Part shown: positions 44,901-54,400 of the stretch, piece by piece | How the letters are laid out: each line of letters opens with the position of its first letter | Numbering within the stretch: position 1 is the first letter of the stretch | DNA from: JADJPF01 sp964492845 | Lineage (GTDB): Bacteria; Acidobacteriota; Blastocatellia; Chloracidobacteriales; JADJPF01 | Reading direction: 5' to 3' | Assembly (NCBI GenBank): GCA_964492845.1 | Contig: CAZBMZ010000009.1 | Span: 113,110 to 177,109, forward strand | Length of the DNA: 64,000 bases | Program-made: the position numbers and the translations under genes | The notes under the pieces: model-generated | What the model was told of the DNA's origin: nothing | Databases searched by the model: none | What the model saw: only the letters and a program-made list of their open reading frames with translations

Positions 44901-45860
44901 CTAACACTCTGATAGTTGTTTAATCAAATCTTGCCAGCATCTTTCCTCTGTTGCAGGCTCAACCAAATAAGCTACTTTTTTACAATTATTTTTTAGCTCT
45001 TGATAAAAATTGATGTCGGTTTCTGCTTGCCAAAGCAAATTTGCTAGCTTTTTAGTATCGCCAACCGAAAAATAACCAGGATAATTATCTCCCAAAGTAG
45101 CAACTAGACTAGGAATATTTGTAGTTATTACAGGCGTTCCAGCCGCTAGCGACTCACATAAAACATTTGATCCGCCTTCAATTCTTGAGGTTATACAAAC
45201 TAAGTCGGCAGCAGTAATAAGTTGCTTGGTTTTATGATGAGAAAAACTTCCTAACCAATGATAGCGAGCGTTGTTTTCCTGAATAAGTTTTAACTCTTTT
45301 TCCATTTCTTGATTAAGAGGTAGCCCTATATGAAAAACTTGTATTTTAGAATCAATAGATAATTTTGATAGTGCTAAGGCTGTACGAAAAGGATCTTTTT
45401 CTACACGTAAATTAGCAACTACTAAGACATTAAAATTTTTATTGGAGAAAAAACTTTTAGCAGGTTTAACTTTCCTGGCAGATTGATAAATAACCTGTGT
45501 TTTAGCTTGTAAGTGTTCTGGAAGTTCAAATAAACCTTGTTTTTGCAGCACTACTAAACGTGTTGCCCAAGACAAAGCTTGACGAGCCGACTCGCTAACT
45601 TGAATATTTTGATAAAGATCCGTGCCTGTTAGTACAACTACCAACGGTTTATTTGGATATCATTGATAAAATTTTTCAATTGATGAAAAGCTACGTAAAG
45701 CGTGCAGTGCAATCATTAAGTCTACATCTTGACCATTATAATTTCTGCTAACACTTACTTTATGACCAAGTTTAGTTAAAATTTGCTTAATTCTAATAGC
45801 AGTAATTTGATTACCATTGATTAAGTCTTTAGTTGACGGAGTAATAAGTTGTATCTTCAT
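44901..45860 (-). CDS. senB: SenB-like selenosugar synthase (TIGR04348 type), with one in-frame UGA
   Basis: 319 codons in a single frame, broken only by TGA at 45662-45660 (codon 67). The N-terminal part (I-T-P-S-T-K-D-L-I-N-G-N-Q-I-T-A ... M-I-A-L-H-A-L-R-S) and the part after the TGA (P-L-V-V-V-L-T-G-T-D-L-Y-Q-N-I, R-L-V-V-L-Q, V-I-Y-Q-S-A-R, E-G-G-S-N-V-L-C-E-S-L) together match SenB-type glycosyltransferases. These make a selenosugar from selenophosphate and a UDP-sugar in selenoneine synthesis. selD follows 51 bases on. The UGA may be Sec, a nonsense mutation or a sequence error. In SenB-type proteins this spot is variable and not catalytic as far as I can tell. No ribosome site precedes the ATG. 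Confidence 0.75.
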
Positions 45861-45871
45861 AAAATATTTAA

Positions 45872-45896
45872 GGCTAGCAACTTAATATTGCTAGCC
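45872..45896 (-). terminator. hairpin between mmsA and senB
   Basis: GGCTAGCAA/TTGCTAGCC, a perfect 9-bp stem with a 7-base loop, between the mmsA stop (45920) and the senB ATG (45860). On the minus strand it is followed by TTAAATATTTT. It is probably a terminator; lying only 12 bases before senB, it could also act as an attenuator. Confidence 0.65.
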
Positions 45897-45919
45897 CAAT
45901 TAATAATTAAATTAAAAAT

Positions 45920-47374
45920 TTAAGACATCCAGTTTGTACCAGCTTCAATATTCCATTTAGTAGTAATTTTCTTGGATTTAGTCCAAAATTCAATAGAACC
46001 ACGTCCAGTAATATCACCTACTCCAAATTTAGATTCATTCCAACCGCCAAAGGAAAAAGGCTCGCGTGGAACAGGTACGCCGACGTTAATTCCAACCATA
46101 CCAGCACTTGCACGTTCAATCACATAACGAGCAGTTCCGCCGCTTTCAGTAAAAACTGATGCAGCATTACCATAAGGTGAGCTATTTTCTACTTTTAAGG
46201 CTTCGTCAACATCTGATGCTCGAACAATGACTAAAACAGGGCCAAAAATTTCTTCCTGAGCAATACGCATAGAGGGTTTTACATAATCAATTAAGGTTGG
46301 GCCAACATAAAAACCATCTTCTTGCCCTGCTACAACTGTACCACGTCCATCTACTAAAACCTTTGCTCCTTGCTCTTCGGCTTCTGTGATGTAACTTTCA
46401 ATTCGGGCTTTGGCTTCTTTAGAAATTACTGGGCCAATATCTTTACCCGGCACCATGTTTTTTACAAAGCTAACCATCCGGTCAATAATATGATCTACTT
46501 TGCCTACAGCCATCATTACAGATGCAGCCATACAACGTTGACCAGCACAACCAGACATTGAGGCTACAATATTGCTTGCACTCATTTCTAAATCTGCATC
46601 AGGCATCACAATTAAATGATTTTTTGCACCACCTAAAGCTAACACTCTCTTTAAGTTAGCTGTGCCACGTCGATAAACTATTTTTGCTACTTTAGTTGAT
46701 CCTACAAAACTAATTGCTTCAATATCAGGGTGGTCACAAATTGCATCTACTGTATCTTTACCACCATGAACAATATTAAGAACGCCATCAGGTAGTCCGG
46801 CTTCTTTTAACAGTTCTGCAATACGTCCAGCACTTAAAGGAACTAGCTCAGAAGGTTTTAATATCATACAATTGCCTAGAGCAAGTGCATTAGGTATTGT
46901 CCAATTAGGCACCATATTGGGAAAATTAAAAGGAGTTATAGAGGCTACAATGCCAACAGGATATTTTTCTATACGGCATTCTACGCCTCGGCTAACTTCC
47001 ATTACTTCGCCAGCAACAATTTGAGGCATTGAGCAAGCAAATTCTGTTAATTCCATAGATTTTAAGACTTCAGCTTTTGCTTCACTATAAATTTTTCCAT
47101 TTTCTTCAGTTATAAGATGCGTAAGCTCTTCAATATTTTTTTCTAAAAGCACTCTATAACGATAAAGAACTTGTACACGCTCTTTAACAGGTAGACTTGA
47201 CCAAGCAGGAAAGGCTTGTTTTGCAGCTTTTACAGCCGCGTCAACTTGTTCCATACCAGAAAGCGGGACTTTAGATATTACGCTACCATTAGCAGGATTA
47301 TATACATCCAAAAATTCTAGGTTAACAGGGACAAATTGACCCTGAATATAATTTTGTATATCTGAATACTTCAT
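45920..47374 (-). CDS. mmsA: CoA-acylating methylmalonate-semialdehyde dehydrogenase
   Basis: 484 residues of the ALDH superfamily: F-N-F-P for cofactor and active site, F-V-G-S-T-K-V-A for NAD binding, L-G-G-A-K-N-H and the catalytic Cys in G-C-A-G-Q-R-C-M-A. The K-N-H, C-x-G-Q-R-C-M and V-P-V-P-R-E-P-F-S-F-G-G-W features are those of MmsA/IolA, which need CoA and make propionyl-CoA or acetyl-CoA in valine or inositol breakdown. No other valine or inositol gene is adjacent. A terminator-like hairpin separates it from senB. Confidence 0.9.
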   Translation of the reverse strand: MKYSDIQNYIQGQFVPVNLEFLDVYNPANGSVISKVPLSGMEQVDAAVKAAKQAFPAWSSLPVKERVQVLYRYRVLLEKNIEELTHLITEENGKIYSEAKAEVLKSMELTEFACSMPQIVAGEVMEVSRGVECRIEKYPVGIVASITPFNFPNMVPNWTIPNALALGNCMILKPSELVPLSAGRIAELLKEAGLPDGVLNIVHGGKDTVDAICDHPDIEAISFVGSTKVAKIVYRRGTANLKRVLALGGAKNHLIVMPDADLEMSASNIVASMSGCAGQRCMAASVMMAVGKVDHIIDRMVSFVKNMVPGKDIGPVISKEAKARIESYITEAEEQGAKVLVDGRGTVVAGQEDGFYVGPTLIDYVKPSMRIAQEEIFGPVLVIVRASDVDEALKVENSSPYGNAASVFTESGGTARYVIERASAGMVGINVGVPVPREPFSFGGWNESKFGVGDITGRGSIEFWTKSKKITTKWNIEAGTNWMS

Positions 47375-47467
47375 TTTTTTGCTCCATTAAATCAAGAAAA
47401 CTGAAATGAGGAAAGATTATATATTTAGTCTTTCATTAAATCAAAACATTGCTAATAGTTACCTAAC

Positions 47468-48670
47468 TTAAATTAAACTTATTTGAAAATACCTTAAGGC
47501 GATACCTAATATTATTGCTCCCAACATCACTAAAGCAGGGCTAACACGCCATTTAAGCAAAACTAAACAACCTATAGCTGCAATTAAAATTCCTATTTTA
47601 GAAGTAACACCTGCTTGAGTAATATTAACAAAAGCTGCTCCCATCATTCCTACAACAGTAGGAGTAACAGCTTGTAGAAAGGCTTGGACTTGGGGATTAG
47701 TGCGAAAGCGTTCTAAAGGATGACCTATGATGATGGTAATAAGTAACGATGGGAGAAATACGGCAACAGTAGATACTATTGCTCCCGAAAAACCTGCTAC
47801 ATAATAGCCAACAAAAGTAGCAGTTATTAAAACTGGCCCGGGGGTCATTTGTCCTAAAGCCATACCATCAACAAATTGTTGATGTGTAAGCCAATGTGCG
47901 TTTTTTACTACCTCTTGTTCAATTAGCGGAATCATAACAAACCCTCCGCCAAATGTTACTGCTCCAATTCGTAGAAATAGAAAAGTTAATTTACCTAACA
48001 AGGGTAAAGATATAGGTGTAAGTAATAAAAGCAGCGGAATTAGCAATAAGCGTTTTTCAGGTTGTTTTGAAGGTGTAGAGCTAGTGTCTGTTTTGGATTT
48101 TGCGCTAGCATCGCTTTGAGGATCATTAGAATGTTTTAATGAATTTAGAAAAATGCCAATAATACCAGCAGCCAAGATTACTTCAACTACATTAAGAATT
48201 TTAAGTAATAATGCCAAACAAGCTGCAACAGCCATTATTGCTTGAGTATAATTTTTAACTCCATTACGTCCAAGCTTTATGCTAACTGCTAAAACAATGC
48301 CTACAACAGCAGCATTCATTGACATAAAAAGGGTTACTAGATTTGTTATTTGTCTGGATTGTAGTTCACGGTAAAGAAGCGTTAAACCTATCATCATAAA
48401 AAAAGAAGGAAGTAGAAAGGCTACAACAGCAATTATAGCTCCCATTGTGCCTTGAAGCCTTAAACCAATGTAACTAACCGCGTTGACAGCATATGAGCCA
48501 GGCAAGCTTTGACCAAAGGCAGCGGCTTCCCAATATTCTGCTTCTTTTAACCAACCTCTTTTTTGGACTATGAGAACATAAATTTGAGCTAAAACAGCTA
48601 TTCCACCACCAAAACCAATACAGCCTAGCCAAAGAAATGTCCACCATAATTTCGTCCGTGAGACGACCAT
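47468..48670 (-). CDS. chrA: chromate transporter, two-domain CHR family
   Basis: 400 residues made of two homologous halves. The first half carries G-F-G-G-G-I-A-V-L, Q-S-L-P-G-S-Y-A-V-N and about six membrane segments. The second carries T-F-G-G-G-F-V-M-I-P-L-I-E and A-L-G-Q-M-T-P-G-P-V-L-I-T. A charged Ser/Lys linker (about 185-205) joins them. The family effluxes chromate or related oxyanions from the cytosol. Given the selenium genes nearby, transport of another oxyanion is worth a thought but is speculation. Confidence 0.88.
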   Translation of the reverse strand: MVVSRTKLWWTFLWLGCIGFGGGIAVLAQIYVLIVQKRGWLKEAEYWEAAAFGQSLPGSYAVNAVSYIGLRLQGTMGAIIAVVAFLLPSFFMMIGLTLLYRELQSRQITNLVTLFMSMNAAVVGIVLAVSIKLGRNGVKNYTQAIMAVAACLALLLKILNVVEVILAAGIIGIFLNSLKHSNDPQSDASAKSKTDTSSTPSKQPEKRLLLIPLLLLLTPISLPLLGKLTFLFLRIGAVTFGGGFVMIPLIEQEVVKNAHWLTHQQFVDGMALGQMTPGPVLITATFVGYYVAGFSGAIVSTVAVFLPSLLITIIIGHPLERFRTNPQVQAFLQAVTPTVVGMMGAAFVNITQAGVTSKIGILIAAIGCLVLLKWRVSPALVMLGAIILGIALRYFQISLI

Positions 48671-48757
48671 AAAACTAAACTACCTAAATTAAAAGTTAGC
48701 TAATGGTTGATTATTGTTATTCTTAAAAAAAAAGCTAGCTAACTAAGCTTTTAGCTT

Positions 48758-49243
48758 TTAATCAGTTAAATCAACTTTGCAGATTGATAAATATTTCTCA
48801 AGTTTAATTTTTTGCTTTTCATAATATTTTTGGTGATACTCTTCAGCTTTGTAGAAAGTTTGTGCAGGTAAAATATCAGTTCTAACTTCATTGTTATATT
48901 TTTGACTTTTAGTTAATTGCTCTTTTAAGTTCTCAGCTAAATTTTTTTGCTCAGGAGTAAAATAAAAAATTGCTGATTTATATTGAGCCTTATTTTTATA
49001 AGTAGGGTTATGGTTTTCCCAAAATAAATTTAATATTTCTTGAAGGCTAATTTGAGTTGTATCATATTCAATTTCAATAACTTCAGTATGTCCAGACCTG
49101 CCATTGCATACATCTTCATAGCTTGGATTTTCTAAAAACCCTCCTGAATAGCCAACACAGGTTGAAACAATTCCCAAAACTTGTCTAAACAGGTCTTCAA
49201 CACCCCAAAAACATCCTGCTCCCAATATTATTTTTTCAATCAT
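48758..49243 (-). CDS. msrA: peptide methionine (S)-S-oxide reductase
   Basis: 161 residues from the ATG at 49243, preceded by AAGG at about 8 bases. A TTG at 49264 extends the frame but is not supported. The catalytic G-A-G-C-F-W-G is near the N-terminus with normal Cys (TGT/TGC, not UGA). G-Y-S-G-G and the Y-H-Q-K-Y-Y C-terminal block are typical. It repairs oxidised methionine in the cytosol. No msrB adjacent. Confidence 0.93.
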   Translation of the reverse strand: MIEKIILGAGCFWGVEDLFRQVLGIVSTCVGYSGGFLENPSYEDVCNGRSGHTEVIEIEYDTTQISLQEILNLFWENHNPTYKNKAQYKSAIFYFTPEQKNLAENLKEQLTKSQKYNNEVRTDILPAQTFYKAEEYHQKYYEKQKIKLEKYLSICKVDLTD

Positions 49244-49353
49244 TTTCTTACCTTCAGCTTTCAAAATTTTCTAAAACTAGTGTTACAATAAGCCTGTTGA
49301 CTTGTCAAAAATTATAAAAGCTTATTTACCCATTTAATTAAAAAGAGAGAAAA

Positions 49354-50250
49354 ATGCAATTTTTAAGAACACCAGACGAAAGATTCGCTAATCTACCTGA
49401 ATATAACTTTCAACCTAACTATGTTAATTTTCAATCTTTAAGAATGCACTATATTGATGAAGGAGAAAAAACTGCTCCTGTTGTATTAATGATACATGGA
49501 GAGCCATCTTGGTCTTACCTTTATAGAAAAATGATTCCAATTATTGTTAATGCTGGGTTTAGAGCAATTGCTCCTGATTTAATAGGCTTTGGTCGTTCAG
49601 ATAAACCCACTCAAACAGACGAGTATTCTTACCAGATGCACGTTGATTCTATTATCAGTTTTATTAGCTCATTAGACTTAAATAATATAACTTTAGTGTG
49701 TCAAGATTGGGGTGGTCTAATAGGTCTTAGGGTAGTTGCTCAAGAAGAAAATCGTTTTTCTCATATAGTTACAGCAAATACAGGACTACCAACAGGCGAT
49801 GAAAAGATGCCAGAAGCGTTTTTTCAATGGCAGGAATTTTCTCAAACAGTGGAAGTTTTCCCTGTAGGCCAAATTATTCAAATGGGCTGTCAAAGTAAAC
49901 TCTCTGAGGAAGTTATAGCTGCTTATAATGCTCCTTTTCCTGATGAAAGTTATAAGTCAGGAGCTAGGATTTTTCCTAAACTAGTTCCAACATCACCTGA
50001 TAACCCTGCAACAGAAGCAAATCGCCAAGCTTGGAAAAAATTAAAGCAATGGACAAAACCATTTCTTACAGCATTTAGCGACAAAGACCCCATAACACAA
50101 GGGGCAGAAAAACCATTTCAACAACTAGTTCCTGGAGCTATAGACCAAGCTCATACAACTATTACCAAAGCTGGTCATTTTTTACAGGAAGATAAAGGAG
50201 AAGAACTTGCTAATATCGTCATAAGCTTTATAAAAGAAAATAAAAACTAA
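49354..50250 (+). CDS. haloalkane dehalogenase, subfamily I-like alpha/beta hydrolase
   Basis: 298 residues. The HLD pattern is present: oxyanion motif M-I-H-G-E-P-S-W-S-Y-L-Y-R, nucleophile D118 in V-C-Q-D-W-G-G with halide-binding W119, a second Trp in the cap (F-F-Q-W-Q-E-F), acid Asp in F-S-D-K-D-P-I-T and base His in A-G-H-F-L-Q-E-D. The family cleaves carbon-halogen bonds of haloalkanes to alcohols in the cytosol or periplasm. The natural substrate is unknown. It overlaps the convergent WD40 gene end by 4 bases. A relative with another alpha/beta hydrolase activity is possible. Confidence 0.8.
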   Translation: MQFLRTPDERFANLPEYNFQPNYVNFQSLRMHYIDEGEKTAPVVLMIHGEPSWSYLYRKMIPIIVNAGFRAIAPDLIGFGRSDKPTQTDEYSYQMHVDSIISFISSLDLNNITLVCQDWGGLIGLRVVAQEENRFSHIVTANTGLPTGDEKMPEAFFQWQEFSQTVEVFPVGQIIQMGCQSKLSEEVIAAYNAPFPDESYKSGARIFPKLVPTSPDNPATEANRQAWKKLKQWTKPFLTAFSDKDPITQGAEKPFQQLVPGAIDQAHTTITKAGHFLQEDKGEELANIVISFIKENKN

Positions 50251-51230
50251 ACTACTTGCCAAAATTTAATAGATCTATCCCAACTTGCTGAGGCAAATAT
50301 TTCACCATCTGCACGCCATTTTAGACAAGAAATTTTTCTTTGGTGCTTATCACTAGATGTAAGTAGTTCTCCAGTTGCACCATCCCAAAGATAAATAAAC
50401 TTAGTTCCATCACCGCTAATAAACAGGTTATTCTTAGGATGCCAAGCTAGCACAGTAGACCCACCGCGATGACTGCGACAAATAAAATGTGGTTTCTTTT
50501 TGTTGATTGGATAAACCCTTACACTATCATCATTACAAGCAATAGCTACCTGTGTCCCATTACTATTAAAACCTACATTATTACTACCTGATTTTTCGGT
50601 ATTAAGAGAGATTTTTTTTGGCAAATTATCAAAACCTTGGAAGGGTTCAAAGTCAAACAATCGCACAAAACTAGAACCACCAACAGCTAATAATTTTTTT
50701 GTAGGATGAAAAGCTATTGAATGTAGCCAGCCTTGAAGATTTAATTGTTGAATTACCTTTTGTTCTTGTATAGAAATTAGACGTAAAGAATTATTCCAGC
50801 CGACTACAGCAAGATATTTGCTACAAGGACTAAAAGCAACACTTGATTCAATAAGTTTTGTCCGTTTTTGCAAAGGAAATTCAGTAATTAATTGAAAATT
50901 AGAAGTGTAAAAAAGTGCTAGGCTACCAATACCACCACAAGCTGCAAATAGTGAGCCATCAGGACTAAATGCAACTGATTCAACAGTAGAATAACCATAT
51001 GGAACTAGTTTTTCCCATGATATTTGTTCTACTTCTTTTTGTGTGGCAACATCCCAAAACCTAATTATTGAATCTGTCCCAGCACTAACCAATAACTTCC
51101 CATCAGGGCTAAATGCAATGTCTCGAATTAAAAGCGTTTCTCTACCTATTTGCGTTAATTCCCCTACCAATTCTAATCTCATATAATTACCTAAATTGTC
51201 TTTTGTGTTATTGCTTGTATATCGGGCCAA
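50247..51230 (-). CDS. WD40 repeat beta-propeller protein
   Basis: 327 residues composed of about seven WD40 units, for example I-A-F-S-P-D-G-K-L-L-V-S-A-G-T-D-S-I-I-R-F-W-D, V-A-F-S-P-D-G-S-L-F-A and L-K-W-R-A-D-G-E-I-F-A-S-A-S-W-D-R-S-I-K-F-W. It forms a single propeller, likely cytosolic since no signal peptide is visible. It is a protein-interaction scaffold with unknown partners. Convergent with the dehalogenase gene, overlapping it by 4 bases. Confidence 0.85.
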   Translation of the reverse strand: MARYTSNNTKDNLGNYMRLELVGELTQIGRETLLIRDIAFSPDGKLLVSAGTDSIIRFWDVATQKEVEQISWEKLVPYGYSTVESVAFSPDGSLFAACGGIGSLALFYTSNFQLITEFPLQKRTKLIESSVAFSPCSKYLAVVGWNNSLRLISIQEQKVIQQLNLQGWLHSIAFHPTKKLLAVGGSSFVRLFDFEPFQGFDNLPKKISLNTEKSGSNNVGFNSNGTQVAIACNDDSVRVYPINKKKPHFICRSHRGGSTVLAWHPKNNLFISGDGTKFIYLWDGATGELLTSSDKHQRKISCLKWRADGEIFASASWDRSIKFWQVV

Positions 51231-51422
51231 AATAAAAAGGAAAATCGAAGATAACCGCTTTTCATCGCCCTCTAAAAGTTAACTGGGAATTGCTGAGGAA
51301 AATTTAGACATTTGTTTAATGGGTATAAAATACGGCAGTAACTCAAATACAGATAAGATAATCTTTGTTATAATGCAGTATTTTTTATTGCCTTCCTATT
51401 AGTCTTAAGGAGAATTTACTAA

Positions 51423-54400
51423 ATGCAATCACGTTATTTATTTTTTTTATCATTAGTTTTCTTAAGTATTTTACTTTTAACTAGTTATTTATTTTTTTAT
51501 TCAAATACAAGTAATTTTCCATCAAGCAAAACTGACAATAAACAATCTTTTAACAATATTCAACAATCATTATTGCAAAATTACTCTAAACTGCCTTTAA
51601 GCTTTGAAGCAAATTCTGGACAAACAGATCCTCAAGTAAAATTTTTTTCCCGTGGAAAAGGCTACAACCTACTTCTTACAGAAAAAGAAGCTTTGTTGTC
51701 GCTTAAAAATGATAAAGAAAAAGCTCCTACAACGGTAAAAATGCAGTTTGTTGGCAGTAATCCCAAGCCTAAACTTGAGGCAATAGGCGAGCGTGCTGGA
51801 AAAATAAACTATTTTATTGGTAATGATAAAAAAAATTGGCATACTAATTTATCAGAATATAATAAGGTAAAATACGAGTCTATTTATCCTGGTATTGATG
51901 CAATTTATTATGGAAATCAACAGCAACTAGAATATGACTTAATAGTTAGTCCTGGTGCTAGTCCTAAAGAAATCATAGTTCAGCTTGATGTTGACAGTCC
52001 TAACAATGCTTTAAGTGTTGATATGGAAGGAAACTTAATTATTCCAACCAATGCAGGAAATCTTTATAAACATAAGCCTATTATTTATCAAGAAATTGAT
52101 GGGACTAAAGAATTTATTGCAGGTAGCTATAAGCTAAAAGGAAATAATATTTTTGGTTTTGAAGTTGCTGATTATGACCCAACTAAACCGCTAGTAATTG
52201 ACCCTGTGTTTATTTACTCTACTTACTTTGGTGGCACAGACAGAGATCGAGGTTTTGGTATTACAGTTGACAAAGATAATAATGTCTATCTTACAGGTGA
52301 AACACTTTCAATAAGTTTCCCTCTTAAAAATCCTTTTCAAAATAAAGGTGGTGGCACATCAATAGATATATTTGTCACTAAATTAAATTCTACAGCTACA
52401 GAAATTTTATACTCTACTTATGTAGTAGGTAATGATATTGATAGTGGTTTTGCTATTGCAGTTGACTCACAAGGAAACGCTTATGTAACTGGGGAAACCT
52501 ATTCAACTAATTTTCCTGTTGTTAATGCTGTTCAACCCACAGGAGGAGGAGGAGTTAATATAGACGCATTTGTTATTAAACTAAATCCAACAGGTAACGA
52601 GCTACTATATTCTACTTATTTGGGAGGAACTTTAGTAGAGCGTGCATTTAGCATTAAACTAAATGCTGCTGGCAATGTATATATCGCTGGGGAAACTACT
52701 TCGCTTGACTTACCTGTTAAAAACGCTTTCCAAACTCAAAAGTCAGCTTCTTTTGATGCTTTTGTTGCTCGTTTAAGTGTTGATGGAAGTAGCCTAGATT
52801 TTTGTACTTATCTTGGAGGCGATGATTTAGACAAATGTCATGACATGACGCTTGATTCTGACAGCAATGTTTATATGGTTGGTGAAACTGTTTCATCAAA
52901 TTTCCCAACAAAAAATGCTGGTCAAGCTGAAGGCGGTGGAATTAATAATATCGATATTTTTATTACTAAGCTAAATCCAACAGGCTCAATAATTTTTTCT
53001 ACCTACTTAGGCCCATTAGACTTAGACCGCGCTTTTGGCGTTGCTGTAGATTCACAAAAAAATATTTATATTACAGGCATGACTAATTCTGTTAATTTTC
53101 CAACAGTTAATCCTGCCCAAGCAACTAAAGGTGGGGCTATAGATGCTTATGTAATGAAGCTAGATCCAACAGCTAAAACCATTCTTTACTGCACTTATAT
53201 TGGCGGAAGTAAAGACGAAGTAGGATTTAATATTGCAGTTGATAAAAACGATAATATTTATGTTTATGGCGAAACCATGTCTTTAACAGATTTTCCTATG
53301 CAACGTCCTTTACAAAGTGCTAGTGCAGGAGGATTTTTTGATGCTTTTCTAGCTAAATATGATAGCAATGGTGCCTTAGTATTTTCTACGTATTTAGGTG
53401 GTAATAATCCAGATCGTGCTGGTCAAATGGCTATAGATACGCAAGGAGATATTTACTTAATAGGTCATACTCCTTCGCTAGATTTCCCAGTAGCAAACGC
53501 TCTACAACCAGACAAGGGCGGAGATGATGATATTTTCTTAATAAAAGTTAGTGATCCAGTAATTAATTGTCCTCAAATTTCTTTTCTTCCAACTACTTTA
53601 AATGAAGCATTAATAAACTCTTTTTATAACCAAACTATCAGCGTTGCTAATAGTACAACCACTTATACATTTGCTATTACTTCTGGTAAATTACCAAACG
53701 GACTAACGTTTAACACAAATGGTTTACTCTTTGGTACACCAACAGAATCAGGAACTTTTAATTTAGTAATTACTGCTACTGATCCTAATGGTTGTGTTAG
53801 CAATCAATTATTTAACTTGGTTGTCAGGCAAGTTTCTGGCGATTTTACACTTAATGTTAGTCCAAGTTTGCAAAGTATTGCTGCTGGTAGTAGCACAAGT
53901 TTTAATGTTGAAGTTCAAGCATCTAGCAATTTCTCCCAGCCTGTTACAATTGCGGCTGCAAGCAATAATTCTACAATTTCCATTAGCCCAGTATCTGTAA
54001 CAATTAACCCTGGCAACCGCATTACATTTACTGTAAATACCTCAGATAATATACCTTTAGCACAATACCCTATTAATTTTACTGGTACAGTGGGAAGTTT
54101 AGTACGTAGTCAAATGGCTATATTAGAAGTAACTTCTAACGCTCCAGACTTTACGCTTTCATTAACTTCAAGCACAACAACTTTAATGGCTGGTGCTTCA
54201 GCAGATTTTATAGCTAGAGTCTTGCCTATTCGTGGTTTTGCTGAACCTGTAATGCTTCAAACTTCTATTAGTCCTAGTACAAATGATTTAACTATTTCTC
54301 CTCAAACAGCGGTAGCAAGCCCTAATAGCAATGCTATATTTAGCATTAAAGCTTCTAACATTGCATCTGGTAATTTTACTTTAACAATTACTGCTACAGC

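Noticed and set aside
44901..45860. Two separate genes: a 66-residue ORF and a 247-residue glycosyltransferase
   Set aside because: They are in the same frame, separated only by one TGA, and match the two contiguous parts of a SenB-type protein.
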